A stretch of DNA of 9,634 nt. It comes from CAYWNA01 sp964459305 (GTDB lineage Bacteria > Planctomycetota > Planctomycetia > Pirellulales > Pirellulaceae). Below, piece after piece: positions 6,351 to 9,634 of this stretch (within the stretch, counting starts at the first letter, position 1; the number at the start of each line of letters is the position of its first letter). The position numbers and the translations under genes are program-made. The notes under the pieces are model-generated. The model was not told the origin of the DNA and searched no databases. It was given only the letters and a program-made list of their open reading frames with translations. The stretch covers positions 1-9,634 of the forward strand of contig CAYWNA010000380.1 of the NCBI GenBank assembly GCA_964459305.1, given 5' to 3'.

Positions 6351-6744
6351 GTGGTTCTCCCGACCCCCAAAGATACACGATAGTCAATGGGGCGTCACGC
6401 CGGAGGGACGCAACCGGTCGCCCGCTCTTCGTGGCTGTTCACTTCTGGCAGCCGACATGTCACAATAGTCGTTGATTGCCCGACGTTTTCCGCTCCGTTC
6501 CGTGCGGCGCCGGCCGCTCAAGATCGAACGCATCCACGATGATTGAAACGTTCAAAGAACTAATCGTGAATCAATTTGAGGCCGCGTTCTGCACGCTGGG
6601 CGCGTGCGTCGACCGGTGTCCGGACACCAGTTGGCATGCACCCGTTGCTAAACTACAGTTCTGTCAGGTTGCGTTTCACACTTTGATTTTCGCCGACCTA
6701 TACCTTGGACGGGAATCCGTCTTTTCATGACCTGCGGAGAGTGA
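6351..6744. other. Intergenic region upstream of the second sulfatase
   Basis: This 394-bp stretch lies between the minus-strand broken gene and the plus-strand sulfatase. Short frames occur on both strands but none has a signal peptide, known motif or clear ribosome binding site. The only structured element I see is the 14-bp palindrome at 6615-6628. No tRNA, riboswitch or convincing -35/-10 pair is apparent. Confidence 0.6.
6615..6628. promoter_or_regulatory. Perfect 14-bp palindrome, possible operator
   Basis: GGTGTCCGGACACC is self-complementary; with one mismatch the symmetry extends to 20 bp (6612-6631). It lies 116 bp before the sulfatase start codon, in a position where a dimeric regulator could bind. 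There is no spacer, so it would not form a normal terminator hairpin. A palindrome of this length can occur by chance in GC-rich DNA, and no cognate regulator is encoded in the window. Confidence 0.3.
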
Positions 6745-8259
6745 ATGATCATGCAACGACTCTTTCTACCCCATTTCGTAATCGTCGCTGTCTTCATGAG
6801 CTGTGCTGCGGCTGGTCCGGGGCAGAGCACTGCCGCCGAGAAACCGGTCAACTTCGTTTTCTTTCTGGTCGACGATTTGGGCTACATGGACATTGGGGCG
6901 TATAACCCCAATTGCTTCTACGACACGCCTAACGTGGACCGGCTGGCGAGCAGCGGCATGCGTTTCACCAACGGCTACGCCGCTTGCCCCGTTTGCTCGC
7001 CCACGCGATTGAGCATCATGACGGGCAAGTACCCCAGCCGCACCGACGCGACTAACTGGTTCTCGGGCAAGAGGGCCGAACGTTTTGCCCCAGCGCCGCT
7101 GCACGATCGCATGGATCTGGAGGAGGTCACGCTGGCCGAGGCGTTGAAAGAGCATGGGTACGCTACCTTTTTTGCCGGCAAATGGCATTTGGGCCCGACC
7201 GAAGAGTTCTGGCCGGAACACCAGGGCTTTGACGTGAACATGGGTGGATGGAAACTCGGCGGGCCGTACGGTCCGGGCAAGTACTTTGTGCCTTATGGCA
7301 ACCCGCGTATGGAAGACGGCCCCGCGGGCGAACACCTGCCGGATCGCCTGGCTCGCGAGACGTGCCGCTTCATCGAACAGCACAAGCAAGGTCCGTTCCT
7401 CGCATACCTTTCGTTCTATTCGGTCCACACTCCGTTGATCGCCCGGGACGACTTGAAGCAGAAATACCAGGCCAAGGCCGAACGACTCGGTTTACTCGAC
7501 AAGCCGCAGTTCACCGACGAAGAACAGAACTTCCTTACCGACCGCCCTCGCCAAGTGCGCACCGTTCAAAGCCACGCCGTGTACGGTGGGATGATCGAAG
7601 CCATGGACATGGCCGTCGGCCGGGTGCTCGACGAGCTCGACGACTTGGGCCTGGCCGAAAACACGGCGGTGTTCTTCATGTCCGACAACGGCGGTTTGTC
7701 CACCAGCGAAGGGTCGCCGACTTCGAATCTGCCGCTTCGTGGTGGAAAAGGCTGGCTGTACGAAGGCGGGATCCGCGAACCCTGCCTAATCCGCTGGCCG
7801 GGTGTGACAAAACCCAACACAACTTGCGACGTGCCGGTGATCAGCACGGACTTCTATCCAACCATGCTGGACATGGCCGGGCTGCCGCTGAAGCCGCAAC
7901 AACACAAGGACGGCTGTTCGCTGGTACCGCTGCTCGAAGGCAGCAACGAACTCAACCGTGAAGCCCTCTACTGGCACTATCCGCATTACGGCAATCAAGG
8001 CGGTTTCCCAGGTGGCGCCATACGCATGGGAGATTGGAAACTGTCGGAGCGATACGAGGATGGCCGCGTCCACCTGCATAATCTAGCCGAGGACATCGGC
8101 GAGAGGAACGACTTGGCCGAGAAGTGCCCGGAACGCGTCAAGGAAATGCGCGACAAGTTGCATGCTTGGTACCGACAAGTCGACGCCAAGTTTCTGCAGC
8201 CGAAAAGAAACACACCAGACGCTCCCAAACCCTGGCGGCCAGCGTACGCTGCCGAGTAG
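6745..8259 (+). CDS. Secreted type I sulfatase (arylsulfatase family)
   Basis: The 504-residue protein is complete and of typical sulfatase length. A signal peptide covers about residues 1-31 (hydrophobic core PHFVIVAVFMSCAAAG, cleavage near TAA|EK); a cysteine at 20 makes a lipoprotein just possible but the lipobox is poor. All expected motifs are present: metal-binding D43-D44 in LVDDLGYMD, formylglycine motif C84-S-P-T-R88, K146 and H148 in AGKWHLG, H228 in YSVHTP, second metal pair D314-N315 in MSDNGG, and K335 in RGGKGWLYEGG. The C-terminal part (GAIRMGDWKLSERYEDG, LHNLAEDIGERNDLA) is the usual small sulfatase subdomain. It should hydrolyse sulfate esters of polysaccharides after maturation by a formylglycine-generating enzyme. 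GGAG at 6735-6738, 6 nt upstream, favours the ATG at 6745 over the one at 6751. Unlike the other two sulfatase sequences here, it keeps the DD pair and carries no extra domain. Confidence 0.95.
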   Translation: MIMQRLFLPHFVIVAVFMSCAAAGPGQSTAAEKPVNFVFFLVDDLGYMDIGAYNPNCFYDTPNVDRLASSGMRFTNGYAACPVCSPTRLSIMTGKYPSRTDATNWFSGKRAERFAPAPLHDRMDLEEVTLAEALKEHGYATFFAGKWHLGPTEEFWPEHQGFDVNMGGWKLGGPYGPGKYFVPYGNPRMEDGPAGEHLPDRLARETCRFIEQHKQGPFLAYLSFYSVHTPLIARDDLKQKYQAKAERLGLLDKPQFTDEEQNFLTDRPRQVRTVQSHAVYGGMIEAMDMAVGRVLDELDDLGLAENTAVFFMSDNGGLSTSEGSPTSNLPLRGGKGWLYEGGIREPCLIRWPGVTKPNTTCDVPVISTDFYPTMLDMAGLPLKPQQHKDGCSLVPLLEGSNELNREALYWHYPHYGNQGGFPGGAIRMGDWKLSERYEDGRVHLHNLAEDIGERNDLAEKCPERVKEMRDKLHAWYRQVDAKFLQPKRNTPDAPKPWRPAYAAE

Positions 8260-8329
8260 GATATTCAAGCTGCCATCTTGATTCGCAACCGATGGAGTCA
8301 TAGGGCACGTTTTCTCCCATGCAACATCC

Positions 8330-9634
8330 ATGTCTGAGCGACTGAGCATCGAATTGGTCGTCGGTACGCTGTGGGTGACAACGTTCACCTGCGTCGGACT
8401 GCTGGGTCTCTGGGCGGCCACCTCGCGTTGGAAGTGGTATGTGCGCACGGGAATCACCTTGGTCGCCCTCTCGCCGCTGTTGCTGATCCCGGCGTACGAG
8501 CCCTTTCTGGTACTCCTCGTCCAGGTAGCTGTCGTTGCGACGGGCGTGGCTGCACACCGCTCGTACCGGGGCCGAGCATCTCCGAATGCAGTCGGGCCGC
8601 AGGACGCCAGTGCACCACATTGTCGTCGGTCTTTTCGCTTCTCGTTAACCACGATCATGCTTGCCACAGCGTTGATTGCAGTCGCTGTGTCAATCGCACT
8701 TCAGATTCCTCAAGAGGCCTGGTTCGGCTGGGCTGATTATCTGCTGACCGGCGCAATACTTGGTGCCGTCGTGCTCCTGTCGGCTTGGCTAGTGTATGGA
8801 CGCTCGCGCCGGACTGTCCGGGTTGGCTTGACTGCCGTTGTCGCGGTGGTATTGTCGATCCCACTGTCTTACTTCGACGACGAGCCGCAACAGTATGTCG
8901 AAGTCGTCCTTGAAACGTGGCCCGGCACAAGCGATTGGGCCGCAATCTGGTTCGCCATTGTACCGACCGTACTCCTCCTGTCGGCGATCAATCTGTTTTT
9001 GCTTCGCTCCGTTGGTATCGCTTCGGTGCTGGGATGCAGTGTGTCTGCTCCGTCGTCCAACACTCGGGCCGTTCGCTACCTGCGTGCGGCGTCATCTATG
9101 GCTCTACTTGTTGCGACCTCGATACCACCAGCGACAACGTGCTGGGAGCTCCTGCACCCTCTCCCGATACCCTTTGTTGAGGTCCCCAATCCCAATGGGT
9201 ACGACGACCTCGTGGCGGCAGGAAAAATGTTCGATAGCCCAATTCTCGACACGTCGGTTCAGCCCCAGTCCACAGAGGAGCTTGCGGCCGAGGTGGCCAG
9301 ATACTCAGAGGCCTACGAACGTGCTCGTTTGGGTCTGTCCCGCGAGTTCGTTAACCCAGTCTGGAGCGCGGGCGACGACTTGCAAGAGGACTACATGCTG
9401 TGGATCGAAGACATGAGCTCGATCCGCAGCCTTGCCCGTGCACTGTCCATGAAGAGCGAACTGGCACGGCGCGAACACCGTCATGAAGACGTGGCGACTA
9501 TCGCCGCAGGTATCATTCGTCTGGGTCACGCGGTGGTGCGACACGGGGTAGTTATCCATATGCTCAACGGTAATGGGATAGGTAACCGGTCACCGGTCGG
9601 TGTTTTGATGTTTTGGCTTGTGTGGACAAGAAAC
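8330..9634 (+). CDS. Multi-pass membrane protein of planctomycete hypothetical type (3' end outside window)
   Basis: The frame starting at ATG 8330 is open through the last base (435 codons), so the gene continues beyond the window. An in-frame TGA at 8279-8281 and no other start codon between support this start, although there is no Shine-Dalgarno sequence. About seven or eight hydrophobic segments are visible, near residues 8-30, 40-57, 58-75, 103-124, 135-156, 164-181, 204-225 and 250-267. The segment at 102-112 (FRFSLTTIMLA) resembles the 'FSLRTLL' stretch common at the start of transmembrane parts in planctomycete hypothetical proteins. Residues 284-299 (VPNPNGYDDLVAAGKM) open a soluble, helix-rich C-terminal part (about 282-410), probably outside the membrane, similar to stretches I recall from planctomycete proteins of unknown role. 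No catalytic motif is seen and I cannot assign a function. It lies 70 bp after the sulfatase with no terminator in between, so co-transcription is possible but a functional link is unproven. Confidence 0.75.
   Translation, partial: MSERLSIELVVGTLWVTTFTCVGLLGLWAATSRWKWYVRTGITLVALSPLLLIPAYEPFLVLLVQVAVVATGVAAHRSYRGRASPNAVGPQDASAPHCRRSFRFSLTTIMLATALIAVAVSIALQIPQEAWFGWADYLLTGAILGAVVLLSAWLVYGRSRRTVRVGLTAVVAVVLSIPLSYFDDEPQQYVEVVLETWPGTSDWAAIWFAIVPTVLLLSAINLFLLRSVGIASVLGCSVSAPSSNTRAVRYLRAASSMALLVATSIPPATTCWELLHPLPIPFVEVPNPNGYDDLVAAGKMFDSPILDTSVQPQSTEELAAEVARYSEAYERARLGLSREFVNPVWSAGDDLQEDYMLWIEDMSSIRSLARALSMKSELARREHRHEDVATIAAGIIRLGHAVVRHGVVIHMLNGNGIGNRSPVGVLMFWLVWTRN

Noticed and set aside
6476..6730. 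84-codon plus-strand frame in the gap before the second sulfatase
   Set aside because: It has no ribosome binding site, signal peptide, motif or coding-like third-base pattern, and ends just before the sulfatase start.
8083..8667. 194-codon minus-strand frame
   Set aside because: It is antisense to the end of the sulfatase and the start of the membrane protein, both better supported, and its translation has no recognisable domain.
1..9634. CRISPR array, tRNA, rRNA, transposase, phage or defence genes
   Set aside because: I looked for direct repeats with spacers, tRNA-like cloverleaf ends and characteristic protein motifs on both strands and saw none.

Overview
The window looks like a piece of a planctomycete chromosome, most likely from the Pirellulales or a close relative. 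This is inferred from gene content alone: several type I sulfatases with signal peptides, a sulfatase fused to a DUF1080 (3-keto-disaccharide hydrolase) domain, a Tat-exported Gfo/Idh/MocA oxidoreductase, a DUF4838 protein, and a multi-pass membrane protein with the 'FSLTTIM' and 'PNPNGYDDLVAAGK' style motifs I associate with planctomycete hypothetical proteins. Base composition is moderately GC-rich throughout, with no obvious compositional island.

Layout. Positions 1-1220 (+) hold the 3' part of a DUF4838 gene. It converges on a minus-strand pair, a sulfatase-DUF1080 fusion (3816-1663) followed by a short beta-helix-like secreted protein (1666-1295), joined by an ATGA overlap. A 306-bp divergent intergenic region (3817-4122) carries a near-perfect 26-bp inverted repeat. 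Next, on the plus strand, come an N-terminal sulfatase remnant (4123-4347) and an intact Gfo/Idh/MocA gene (4344-5489), again with an ATGA overlap. Positions 5526-6350 are a decayed minus-strand stretch: a secreted beta-sandwich-like gene broken by two single-base frameshifts, followed by a short fragment of another coding sequence cut off at a recurrent-looking repeat. After a 394-bp intergenic region, a complete second sulfatase (6745-8259, +) is followed by a membrane protein open to the window end (8330-9634, +).

Functionally, the intact genes fit extracytoplasmic breakdown of sulfated polysaccharides. Sulfatases would remove sulfate esters, the DUF4838 protein would act on glycans as a glycosidase-like enzyme, the DUF1080 and Gfo/Idh/MocA proteins would act on oxidised sugar intermediates, and the beta-helix protein may bind or cleave carbohydrate. 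Substrate and specificity cannot be read from the sequence. The sulfatases need a formylglycine-generating maturase, which is not encoded here.

I see no CRISPR array, tRNA, rRNA, transposase, phage gene or defence system. The notable features are the domain fusion, the cluster of degraded genes and the intergenic palindrome rather than a clear new system.
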